Source of the DNA: Pisaster brevispinus
Taxonomy: Eukaryota > Echinodermata > Asteroidea > Forcipulatida > Asteriidae
NCBI GenBank assembly: GCA_023634235.1
Contig: JAMKCF010000039.1
Location: forward strand, 682,001 to 746,000
Reading direction: 5' to 3'
Length of the DNA stretch: 64,000 nt
The notes below the pieces were generated by a model that saw only the letters and a list, made by a program, of their open reading frames with translations, was not told where the DNA came from and made no database searches. Position numbers and translations under genes: made by a program. How positions within the stretch are numbered: position 1 is the stretch's first letter; each line of letters starts with the position of its first letter. Positions 1 through 12,600 of the stretch are shown one piece after another.

Positions 1-1850
1 TTCGGCGATCACTTTTTGCGGACACCTCCCCCGACAGTGCTGGTTCGAATTTGAAGGCCGCAACCATTTTATTCCATGAATTATTTAGGTTTTTGGGGCC
101 ACAAAGATGGCGTCACTTTTTGCTAGAAAGATCCTAATTGCCCAGGTTTTGGGATTTGGCCATGTCCCCACACAGAAAAGGTCTTCAGGGAAGTCTAGTC
201 TAGAACGCTGCACCGTCAAATCGCACTTTTGTTTTCGACCCCAAAATTCAAAATTGCGACAGGGTACTACCTGTCAAATATTCCCAAAAGCCGACCCCCG
301 GTAACATGGCGATTTTCGGCGATCACTTTTTGCGGACACCTCCCCCGACGGTGCTGGTTCGAATTTGAAGGCCGCAACCATTTTATTCCATGAATTATTG
401 AGGTTTTTTGGGCAACAAAGATTGCGTCGCTTTTTGGTAGAAAGCTCCTAATTGCCCAGGTTTTGGGATTTGGCCATGTCCCCACACAGAAAAGGTCTTC
501 AGGGAAGTCTAGTCTAGAACGCTGCACCGTCAAATCGCACTTTTGTTTTCGACCCCAAAATTCAAAATGGCGACAGGGTACTACCTGTCAAATATTCCCA
601 AAAGTCGACCCCCGGTAACATGGCGATTTTCGGCGATCACTTTTTGCGGACACCTCCCCCGACGGTGCTGGTTCGAATTTGAAGGCCGCAACCATTTTAT
701 TCCATGAATTATTGAGGTTTTTGGGGCCACAAAGATGGCGTCACTTTTTGCTAGAAAGCTCCTAATTGCCCAGGTTTTGGGATTTGGCCATGTCCCCACA
801 CAGAAAAGGTCTTCAGGGAAGTCTAGTCTAGAACGCTGCACCGTCAAATCGCACTTTTGTTTTCGACCCCAAAATTCAAAATTGCGACAGGGTACTACCT
901 GTCAAATATTCCCAAAAGCCGACCCCCGGTAACATGGCGATTTTCGGCGATCACTTTTTGCGGACACCTCCCCCGACGGTGCTGGTTCGAATTTGAAGGC
1001 CGCAACCATTTTATTCCATGAATTATTGAGGTTTTTTGGGCAACAAAGATTGCGTCGCTTTTTGGTAGAAAGCTCCTAATTGCCCAGGTTTTGGGATTTG
1101 GCCATGTCCCCACACAGAAAAGGTCTTCAGGGAAGTCTAGTCTAGAACGCTGCACCGTCAAATCGCACTTTTGTTTTCGACCCCAAAATTCAAAATGGCG
1201 ACAGGGTACTACCTGTCAAATATTCCCAAAAGTCGACCCCCGGTAACATGGCGATTTTCGGCGATCACTTTTTGCGGACACCTCCCCCGACGGTGCTGGT
1301 TCGAATTTGAAGGCCGCAACCATTTTATTCCATGAATTATTGAGGTTTTTGGGGCCACAAAGATGGCGTCACTTTTTGCTAGAAAGCTCCTAATTGCCCA
1401 GGTTTTGGGATTTGGCCATGTCCCCACACAGAAAAGGTCTTCAGGGAAGTCTAGTCTAGAACGCTGCACCGTCAAATCGCACTTTTGTTTTCGACCCCAA
1501 AATTCAAAATTGCGACAGGGTACTACCTGTCAAATATTCCCAAAAGCCGACCCCCGGTAACATGGCGATTTTCGGCGATCACTTTTTGCGGACACCTCCC
1601 CCGACGGTGCTGGTTCGAATTTGAAGGCCGCAACCATTTTATTCCATGAATTATTGAGGTTTTTTGGGCAACAAAGATTGCGTCGCTTTTTGGTAGAAAG
1701 CTCCTAATTGCCCAGGTTTTGGGATTTGGCCATGTCCCCACACAGAAAAGGTCTTCAGGGAAGTCTAGTCTAGAACGCTGCACCGTCAAATCGCACTTTT
1801 GTTTTCGACCCCAAAATTCAAAATGGCGACAGGGTACTACCTGTCAAATA
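1..1850 (+). repeat. 628-bp dimeric higher-order repeat of the satellite
   Basis: Two monomer types alternate strictly. Type A has GCCACAAAGATGGCG and then AAATTGCGAC before GGGTACTACC. Type B has GCAACAAAGATTGCGTCGC and then AAATGGCGAC. The alternation is near-perfect over about three dimers and breaks near 1990, where two type-A-like monomers follow each other. Each type has lost one of the three ATGGCG motifs, at different sites. Confidence 0.85.
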
Positions 1851-3059
1851 TTCCCAAAATTCGACCCCCGGTAACATGGCGATTTTCGGCGATCACTTTT
1901 TGCGGACACCTCCCCCGACGGTGCTGGTTCGAATTTGAAGGCCGCAACCATTTTATTCCATGAATTATTGAGGTTTTTGGGGCCACAAAGATGGCGTCAC
2001 TTTTTGCTAGAAAGCTCCTAATTGCCCAGGTTTTGGGATTTGGCCATGTCCCCACACAGAAAAGGTCTTCAGGGAAGTCTAGTCTAGAACGCTGCACCGT
2101 CAAATCGCACTTTTGTTTTCGACCCCAAAATTCAAAATGGCGACAGGGTACTACCTGTCAAATATTCCCAAAATTCGACCCCCGGTAACATGGCGATTTT
2201 CGGCGATCACTTTTTGCGGACACCTCCCCCGACGGTGCTGGTTCGAATTTGAGGGCCGCAACCATTTTATTCCATGAATTATTGAGGTTTTTGGGGCCAC
2301 AAAGATGGCGTCACTTTTTGCTAGAAAGCTCCTAATTGCCCAGGTTTTGGGATTTGGCCATGTCCCCACACAGAAATGGTCTTCAGGGAAGTCTAGTCTA
2401 GAACGCTGCACCGTCAAATCGCACTTTTGTTTTCGACCCCAAAATTCAAAATGGCGACAGGGTACTACCTGTCAAATATTCCCAAAAGTCGACCCCCGGT
2501 AACATGGCGATTTTCGGCGATCACTTTTTGCGGACACCTCCCCCGACGGTGCTGGTTCGAATTTGAAGGCCGCAACCATTTTATTCCATGAATTATTGAG
2601 GTTTTTGGGGCAAGAAAGATGGCGTCACTTTTTGCTAGAAAGCTCCTAATTGCCCAGGTTTTGGGATTTGGCCATGTCCCCACACAGAAAAGGTCTTCAG
2701 GGAAGTCTAGTCTAGAACGCTGCACCGTCAAATCGCACTTTTGTTTTCGACCCCAAAATTCAAAATTGCGACAGGGTACTACCTGTCAAATATTCCCAAA
2801 AGCCGACCCCCGGTAACATGGCGATTTTCGGCGATCACTTTTTGCGGACACCTCCCCCGACGGTGCTGGTTCGAATTTGAAGGCCGCAACCATTTTATTC
2901 CATGAATTATTGAGGTTTTTTGGGCAACAAAGATTGCGTCGCTTTTTGGTAGAAAGCTCCTAATTGCCCAGGTTTTGGGATTTGGCCATGTCCCCACACA
3001 GAAAAGGTCTTCAGGGAAGTCTAGTCTAGAACGCTGCACCGTCAAATCGCACTTTTGTT

Positions 3060-6000
3060 TTCGACCCCAAAATTCAAAATGGCGACAGGGTACTACCTGT
3101 CAAATTTTCCCAAAATTCGATCCCCGGTAACATGGCGATTTTCGGCGATCACTTTTTGCGGACGACTCCCCCGACGGTGCTGGTTCGAACTTGAAGGCCG
3201 CAACCATTTTATTCCATGAATTATTGAGGTTTTTGGGGCAAGAAAGATGGCGTCACTTTTTGCTAGAAAGCTCCTAATTGCCCAGGTTTTGGGATTTGGC
3301 CATGTCCCCACACAGAAAAGGTCTTCAGGGAAGTCTAGTATAGAGTGCTGCACCGTCAAATCGCACTTTTGTTTTCGACCCCAAAAGTCAAAATGGCGAC
3401 AGGGTACTACCTGTCAAATATTCCCAAAATTCGACCCCCGGTAACATGGCGATTTTCGGCGATCACTTTTTGCGGACGACTCCCCCGACGGTGCTGGTTC
3501 GAACTTGAAGGCCGCAACCATTTTATTCCATGAATTATTGAGGTTTTTGGGGCAAGAAAGATGGCGTCACTTTTTGGTAGAAAGCTCCTAATTGCCCAGG
3601 ATTTGGGATTTGGCCATGTCCCCACACAGAAAAGGTCTTCAGGGAAGTCTAGTCTAGAGTGCTGCACCGTCAAATCGCACTTTTGTTTTCGACCCCAAAA
3701 GTCAAAATGGCGACAGGGTACTACCTGTCAAATATTCCCAAAATTCGACCCCCGGTTACATGGCGATTTTCGGCGATCACTTTTTGCGGACGACTCCCCC
3801 GACGGTGCTGCTTCGAACTTGAAGGCCGCAACCATTTTATTCCATGAATTATTGAGGTTTTTGGGGCAAGAAAGATGGCGTCACTTTTTGCTAGAAAGCT
3901 CCTAGTTGCCCAGGTTTTGGGATTTGGCCATGTCCCCACACAGAAAAGGTATTCAGGGAAGTCTAGTCTAGAGTGCTGCACCGTCAAATCGCACTTTTGT
4001 TTTCGACCCCAAAAGTCAAAATGGCGACAGGGTACTACCTGTCAAATATTCCCAAAATTCGACCCCCGGTAACATGGCGATTTTCGGCGATCACTTTTTG
4101 CGGACGACTCCCCCGACGGTGCTGGTTCGAACTTGAAGGCCGCAACCATTTTATTCCATGAATTATTGAGGTTTTTGGGGCAAGAAAGATGGCGTCACTT
4201 TTTGCTAGAAAGCTCCTAGTTACCCAGGTTTTGGGATTTGGCCATGTCCCCACACAGAAAAGGTCTTCAGGGAAGTCTAGTCTAGTGCTGCACCGTCAAA
4301 TCGCACTTTTGTTTTCGACCCCAAAAGTCAAAATGGCGACAGGGTACTACCTGTCAAATATTCCCAAAATTCGACCCCCGGTAACATGGCGATTTTCGGC
4401 GATCACTTTTTGCGGACGACTCCCCCGACGGTGCTGGTTCGAACTTGAAGGCCGCAACCATTTTATTCCATGAATTATTGAGGTTTTTGGGGCAAGAAAG
4501 ATGGCGTCACTTTTTGCTAGAAAGCTCCTAGTTGCCCAGGTTTTGGGATTTGGCCATGTCCCCACACAGAAAAGGTATTCAGGGAAGTCTAGTCTAGAGT
4601 GCTGCACCGTCAAATCGCACTTTTGTTTTCGACCCCAAAAGTCAAAATGGCGACAGGGTACTACCTGTCAAATATTCCCAAAATTCGACCCCCGGTAACA
4701 TGGCGATTTTCGGCGATCACTTTTTGCGGACGACTCCCCCGACGGTGCTGGTTCGAACTTGAAGGCCGCAACCATTTTATTCCATGAATTATTGAGGTTT
4801 TTGGGGCAAGAAAGATGGCGTCACTTTTTGCTAGAAAGCTCCTAATTGCCCAGGTTTTGGGATTTGGCCATACCCCACACAGAAAAGGTCTTCAGGGAAG
4901 TCTAGTCTAGAGTGCTGCACCGTCAAATCGCACTTTTGTTTTCGACCCCAAAAGTCAAAATGGCGACAGGGTACTACCTGTCAAATTTTCCCAAAATTCG
5001 ATCCCCGGTAACATGGCGATTTTCGGCGATCACTTTTTGCGGACGACTCCCCCGACGGTGCTGGTTCGAACTTGAAGGCCGCAACCATTTTATTCCATGA
5101 ATTATTGAGGTTTTTGGGGCAAGAAAGATGGCGTCACTTTTTGCTAGAAAGCTCCTAATTGCCCAGGTTTTGGGATTTGGCCATGTCCCCACACAGAAAA
5201 GGTCTTCAGGGAAGTCTAGTCTAGAGTGCTGCACCGTCAAATCGCACTTTTGTTTTCGACCCCAAAAGTCAAAATGGCGACAGGGTACTACCTGTCAAAT
5301 ATTCCCAAAATTCGACCCCCGGTAACATGGCGATTTTCGGCGATCACTTTTTGCGGACGACTCCCCTGACGGTGCTGGTTCGAACTTGAAGGCCGCAACG
5401 ATTTTATTCCATGAATTATTGAGGTTTTTGGGGCAAGAAAGATGGCGTCACTTTTTGGTAGAAAGCTCCTAATTGCCCAGGTTTTGGGATTTGGCCATGT
5501 CCCCACACAGAAAAGGTCTTCAGGGAAGTCTAGTCTAGAGTGCTGCACCGTCAAATCGCACTTTTGTTTTCGACCCCAAAAGTCAAAATGGCGACAGGGT
5601 ACTACCTGTCAAATATTCCCAAAATTCGACCCCCGGTAACATGGCGATTTTCGGCGATCACTTTTTGCGGACGACTCCCCCGACGGTGCTGGTTCGAACT
5701 TGAAGGCCGCAACCATTTTATTCCATGAATTATTGAGGTTTTTGGGGCAAGAAAGATGGCGTCACTTTTTGCTAGAAAGCTCCTAATTGCCCAGGTTTTG
5801 GGATTTGGCCATGTCCCCACACAGAAAAGGTCTTCAGGGAAGTCTAGTCTAGAGTGCTGCACCGTCAAATCGCACTTTTGTTTTCGACCCCAAAAGTCAA
5901 AATGGCGACAGGGTACTACCTGTCAAATTTTCCCAAAATTCGATCCCCGGTAACATGGCGATTTTCGGCGATCACTTTTTGCGGACGACTCCCCCGACGG

Positions 6001-7610
6001 TGCTGGTTCGAACTTGAAGGCCGCAACCATTTTATTCCATGAATTATTGAGGTTTTTGGGGCAAGAAAGATGGCGTCACTTTTTGCTAGAAAGCTCCTAA
6101 TTGCCCAGGTTTTGGGATTTGGCCATGTCCCCACACAGAAAAGGTCTTCAGGGAAGTCTAGTATAGAGTGCTGCACCGTCAAATCGCACTTTTGTTTTCG
6201 ACCCCAAAAGTCAAAATGGCGACAGGGTACTACCTGTCAAATATTCCCAAAATTCGACCCCCGGTAACATGGCGATTTTCGGCGATCACTTTTTGCGGAC
6301 GACTCCCCCGACGGTGCTGGTTCGAACTTGAAGGCCGCAACCATTTTATTCCATGAATTATTGAGGTTTTTGGGGCAAGAAAGATGGCGTCACTTTTTGG
6401 TAGAAAGCTCCTAATTGCCCAGGATTTGGGATTTGGCCATGTCCCCACACAGAAAAGGTCTTCAGGGAAGTCTAGTCTAGAGTGCTGCACCGTCAAATCG
6501 CACTTTTGTTTTCGACCCCAAAAGTCAAAATGGCGACAGGGTACTACCTGTCAAATATTCCCAAAATTCGACCCCCGGTTACATGGCGATTTTCGGCGAT
6601 CACTTTTTGCGGACGACTCCCGCGACGGTGCTGCTTCGAACTTGAAGGCCGCAACCATTTTATTCCATGAATTATTGAGGTTTTTGGGGCAAGAAAGATG
6701 GCGTCACTTTTTGCTAGAAAGCTCCTAGTTGCCCAGGTTTTGGGATTTGGCCATGTCCCCACACAGAAAAGGTATTCAGGGAAGTCTAGTCTAGAGTGCT
6801 GCACCGTCAAATCGCACTTTTGTTTTCGACCCCAAAAGTCAAAATGGCGACAGGGTACTACCTGTCAAATATTCCCAAAATTCGACCCCCGGTAACATGG
6901 CGATTTTCGGCGATCACTTTTTGCGGACGACTCCCCCGACGGTGCTGGTTCGAACTTGAAGGCCGCAACCATTTTATTCCATGAATTATTGAGGTTTTTG
7001 GGGCAAGAAAGATGGCGTCACTTTTTGCTAGAAAGCTCCTAGTTACCCAGGTTTTGGGATTTGGCCATGTCCCCACACAGAAAAGGTCTTCAGGGAAGTC
7101 TAGTCTAGTGCTGCACCGTCAAATCGCACTTTTGTTTTCGACCCCAAAAGTCAAAATGGCGACAGGGTACTACCTGTCAAATATTCCCAAAATTCGACCC
7201 CCGGTAACATGGCGATTTTCGGCGATCACTTTTTGCGGACGACTCCCCCGACGGTGCTGGTTCGAACTTGAAGGCCGCAACCATTTTATTCCATGAATTA
7301 TTGAGGTTTTTGGGGCAAGAAAGATGGCGTCACTTTTTGCTAGAAAGCTCCTAGTTGCCCAGGTTTTGGGATTTGGCCATGTCCCCACACAGAAAAGGTA
7401 TTCAGGGAAGTCTAGTCTAGAGTGCTGCACCGTCAAATCGCACTTTTGTTTTCGACCCCAAAAGTCAAAATGGCGACAGGGTACTACCTGTCAAATATTC
7501 CCAAAATTCGACCCCCGGTAACATGGCGATTTTCGGCGATCACTTTTTGCGGACGACTCCCCCGACGGTGCTGGTTCGAACTTGAAGGCCGCAACCATTT
7601 TATTCCATGA
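3060..7610 (+). repeat. 2.82-kb (9-monomer) higher-order duplication
   Basis: The series of variant monomers at about 3.06-4.80 kb recurs at about 5.88-7.61 kb with an offset of 2823 bp. Shared markers are TCTAGTATAGAGTGC (3336 and 6159), CCCAGGATTTGGG (3596 and 6419), GGTGCTGCTTCG (3804 and 6627), the GGTATTCAGGG monomers, and a 312-bp monomer lacking GA in TAGTCTAGTGC. The few differences include CTCCCCCGACGG against CTCCCGCGACGG. Confidence 0.9.
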
Positions 7611-9678
7611 ATTATTGAGGTTTTTGGGGCAAGAAAGATGGCGTCACTTTTTGCTAGAAAGCTCATAGTTACCCAGGTTTTGGGATTTGGCCATGTCCCC
7701 ACACAGAAAAGGTCTTCAGGGAAGTCTAGTCTAGTGCTGCACCGTCAAATCGCACTTTTGTTTTCGACCCCAAAAGTCAAAATGGCGACAGGGTACTACC
7801 TGTCAAATATTCCCAAAATTCGACCCCCGGTAACATGGCGATTTTCGGCGATCACTTTTTGCGGACGACTCCCCCGACGGTGCTGGTTCGAACTTGAAGG
7901 CCGCAACCATTTTATTCCATGAATTATTGAGGTTTTTGGGGCAAGAAAGATGGCGTCACTTTTTGCTAGAAAGCTCCTAGTTACCCAGGTTTTGGGATTT
8001 GGCCATGTCCCCACACAGAAAAGGTCTTCAGGGAAGTCTAGTCTAGTGCTGCACCGTCAAATCGCACTTTTGTTTTCGACCCCAAAAGTCAAAATGGCGA
8101 CAGGGTACTACCTGTCAAATATTCCCAAAATTCGACCCCCGGTAACATGGCGATTTTCGGCGATCACTTTTTGCGGACGACTCCCCCGACGGTGCTGGTT
8201 CGAACTTGAAGGCCGCAACCATTTTATTCCATGAATTATTGAGGTTTTTGGGGCAAGAAAGATGGCGTCACTTTTTGCTAGAAAGCTCCTAATTGCCCAG
8301 GTTTTGGGATTTGGCCATGTCCCCACACAGAAAAGGTCTTCAGGGAAGTCTAGTCTAGAGTGCTGCACCGTCAAATCGCACTTTTGTTTTCGACCCCAAA
8401 AGTCAAAATGGCGACAGGGTACTACCTGTCAAATATTCCCAAAATTCGACCCCCGGTAACATGGCGATTTTCGGCGATCACTTTTTGCGGACGACTCCCC
8501 CGACGGTGCTGGTTCGAACTTGAAGGCCGCAACCATTTTATTCCATGAATTATTGAGGTTTTTGGGGCAAGAAAGATGGCGTCACTTTTTGCTAGAAAGC
8601 TCCTAATTGCCCAGGTTTTGGGATTTGGCCATGTCCCCACACAGAAAAGGTCTTCAGGGAAGTCTAGTCTAGAACGCTGCACCGTCAAATCGCACTTTTG
8701 TTTTCGACCCCAAAAATCAAAATGGCGACAGGGTACTACCTGTCAAATATTCCCAAAATTCGACCCCCGGTAACATGGCGATTTTCGGCGATCACTTTTT
8801 GCGGACACCTCCCCCGACGGTGCTGGTTCGAATTTGAAGGCCGCAAGGATTTTATTCCATGAATTATTGAGGTTTTTTGGGCAAGAAAGATGGCGTCACT
8901 TTTTGGTAGAAAGCTCCTAATTGCCCAGGTTTTGGGATTTGGCCATGTCCCCACACAGAAAAGGTCTTCAGGGAAGTCTAGTCTAGAACGCTGCACCGTC
9001 AAATCGCACTTTTGTTTTCGACCCCAAAAATCAAAATGGCGACAGGGTACTACCTGTCAAATATTCCCAAAATTCGACCCCCTGTAACATGGCGATTTTC
9101 GGCGATCACTTTTTGCGGACACCTCCCCCGACGGTGCTGGTTCGAATTTGAAGGCCGCAAGGATTTTATTCCATGAATTATTGAGGTTTTTTTGGGCAAG
9201 AAAGATGGCGTCACTTTTTGGTAGAAAGCTCCTAATTGCCCAGGTTTTGGGATTTGGCCATGTCCCCACACAGAAAAGGTCTTCAGGGAAGTCTAGTCTA
9301 GAACGCTGCACCGTCAAATCGCACTTTTGTTTTCGACCCCAAAAATCAAAATGGCGACAGGGTACTACCTGTCAAATATTCCCAAAATTCGACCCCCGGT
9401 AACATGGCGATTTTCGGCGATCACTTTTTGCGGACACCTCCCCCGACGGTGCTGGTTCGAATTTGAAGGCCGCAAGGATTTTATTCCATGAATTATTGAG
9501 GTTTTTTGGGCAAGAAAGATGGCGTCACTTTTTGGTAGAAAGCTCCTAATTGCCCAGGTTTTGGGATTTGGCCATGTCCCCACACAGAAAAGGTCTTCAG
9601 GGAAGTCTCGTCTAGAACGCTGCACCGTCAAATCGCACTTTTGTTTTCGACCCCAAAAATCAAAATGGCGACAGGGTA

Positions 9679-12600
9679 CTACCTGTCAAATATTCCCAAA
9701 ATTCGACCCCCGGTAACATGGCGATTTTCGGCGATCACTTTTTGCGGACGACTCCCCCGACGGTGCTGGTTCGAACTTGAAGGCCGCAACCATTTTATTC
9801 CATGAATTATTGAGGTTTTTGGGGCAAGAAAGATGGCGTCACCTTTTGCTAGAAAGCTCCTAATTGCCCAGGTTTTGGGATTTGGCCATGTCCCCACACA
9901 GAAAAGGTCTTCAGGGAAGTCTAGTCTAGAGTGCTGCACCGTCAAATCGCACTTTTGTTTTCGACCCCAAAAGTCAAAATGGCGACAGGGTACTACCTGT
10001 CAAAAATTCCCAAAATTCGACCCCCGGTAACATGGCGATTTTCGGCGATCACTTTTTGCGGACGACTCCCCCGACGGTGCTGGTTCGAACTTGAAGGCCG
10101 CAACCATTTTATTCCATGAATTATTGAGGTTTTTGAGGCAAGAAAGATGGCGTCACTTTTTGCTAGAAAGCTCCTAATTACCCAGGTTTTGGGATTTGGC
10201 CATGTCCCCACACAGAAAAGGTCTTCAGGGAAGTCTAGTCTAGTGCTGCACCGTCAAATCGCACTTTTGTTGTCGACCCTAAAGTCAAAATGGCGACAGG
10301 GTACTACCTGTCAAATATTCCCAAAATTCGACCCCCGGTAACATGGCGATTTTCGGCGATCACTTTTTGCGGACGACTCCCCCGACGGTGCTGGTTCGAA
10401 CTTGAAGGCCGCAACCATTTTATTCCATGAATTATTGAGGGTTTTGGGGCAAGAAAGATGGCGTCACTTTTTGCTAGAAAGCTCCTAATTGCCCAGGTTT
10501 TGGGATTTGGCCATGTCCCCACACAGAAAAGGTCTTCAGGGAAGTGTAGTCTAGAGTGCTGCACCGTCAAATCGCACTTTTGTTTTCGACCCCAAAAGTC
10601 AAAATGGCGACCTGTCAAATATTCCCAAAATACGACCCCCGGTAACATGGCGATTTTCGGCGATCACTTTTTGCGGACGACTCCCCCGACGGTGCTGGTT
10701 CGAACTTGAAGCCCGCAACCATTTTATTCCATGAATTATTGAGGTTTTTGGGGCAAGAAAGATGGCGTCACTTTTTGCTAGAAAGCTCCTAATTGCCCAG
10801 GTTTTGGGATTTGGCCATGTCCCCACACAGAAAAGGTCTTCAGGGAAGTGTAGTCTAGAGTGCTGCACCGTCAAATCGCACTTTTGTTTTCGACCCCAAA
10901 AGTCAAAATGGCGACAGGGTACTACCTGTCAAATATTCCCAAAATTCGACCCCCGGTAACATGGCGATTTTCGGCGATCACTTTTTGCGGACGACTCCCC
11001 CGACGGTGCTGGTTCGAACTTGAAGGCCGCAACCATTTTATTCCATGAATTATTGAGGTTTTTGGGGCAAGAAAGATGGCGTCACTTTTTGCTAGAAAGC
11101 TCCTAATTGCCCAGGTTTTGGGATTTGGCCATGTCCCCACACAGAAAAGGTCTTCAGGGAAGTCTAGTCTAGAGTGCTGCACCGTCAAATCGCACTTTTG
11201 TTTTCGACCCCAAAAGTCAAAATGGCGACAGGGTACTACCTGTCAAATATTCCCAAAATTCGACCCCCGGTAACATGGCAATTTTCGGCGATCACTTTTT
11301 TGCGGACGACTCTCCCGACGGTGCTGGTTCGAACTTGAAGGCCGCAACCATTTTATTCCATGAATTATTGAGGTTTTTGGGGCAAGAAAGATGGCGTCAC
11401 TTTTTGCTAGAAAGCTCCTAATTGCCCAGGTTTTGGGATTTGGCCATGTCCCCACACAGAAAAGGTCTTCAGGGAAGTCTAGTCTAGAGTGCTGCACCGT
11501 CAAATCGCACTTTTGTTTTCGACCCCAAAAGTCAAAATGGCGACAGGGTACTTACTACCTGTCAAATATTCCCAAAATTCGACCCCCGGTAACATGGCGA
11601 TTTTCGGCGATCACTTTTTGCGGACACCTCCCCCGACGGTGCTGGTTCGAACTTGAAGGCCGCAACCATTTTATTCCATGAATTATTGAGGTTTTTGGGG
11701 CAAGAAAGATGGCGTCACCTTTTGCTAGAAAGCTCCTAATTGCCCAGGTTTTGGGTTTTGGCTATGTCCCCACACAGAAAAGGTCTTCAGGGAAGTCTAG
11801 TCTAGAGTGCTGCACCGTCAAATCGCACTTTTGTTTTCGACCCCAAAAGTCAAAATGGCGACAGGGTACTACCTGTCAAATATTCCCAAAATTCGACCCC
11901 CGGTAACATGGCGATTTTCGGCGATCACTTTTTGCGGACACCTCCCCCGACGGTGCTGGTTCGAATTTGAAGGCCGCAAGGATTTTATTCCATGATTTAT
12001 TGAGGTTTTTTGGGCAAGAAAGATGGCGTCACTTTTTGGTAGAAAGCTCCTAATTGCCCAGGTTTTTGGATTTGGCCATGTCCCCACACAGAAAAGGTCT
12101 TCAGGGAAGTCTAGTCTAGAACGCTGCACCTTCAAATCGCACTTTTGTTTTCGACCCCAAAAATCAAAATGGCGACAGGGTACTACCTGTCAAATATTCC
12201 CAAAATTCGACCCCCGGTAACATGGCGATTTTCGGCGATCACTTTTTTGCGGACGACTCCCCCGACGGTGCTGGTTCGAACTTGAAGGCCGCAACCATTT
12301 TATTCCATGAATTATTGAGGTTTTTGGGGCAAGAAAGATGGCGTCACCTTTTGCTAGAAAGCTCCTAATTGCCCAGGTTTTGGGATTTGGCCATGTCCCC
12401 ACACAGAAAAGGTCTTCAGGGAAGTCTAGTCTAGAGTGCTGCACCGTCAAATCGCACTTTTGTTTTCGACCCCAAAAGTCAAAATGGCGACAGGGTACTA
12501 CCTGTCAAAAATTCCCAAAATTCGACCCCCGGTAACATGGCGATTTTCGGCGATCACTTTTTGCGGACGACTCCCCCGACGGTGCTGGTTCGAACTTGAA

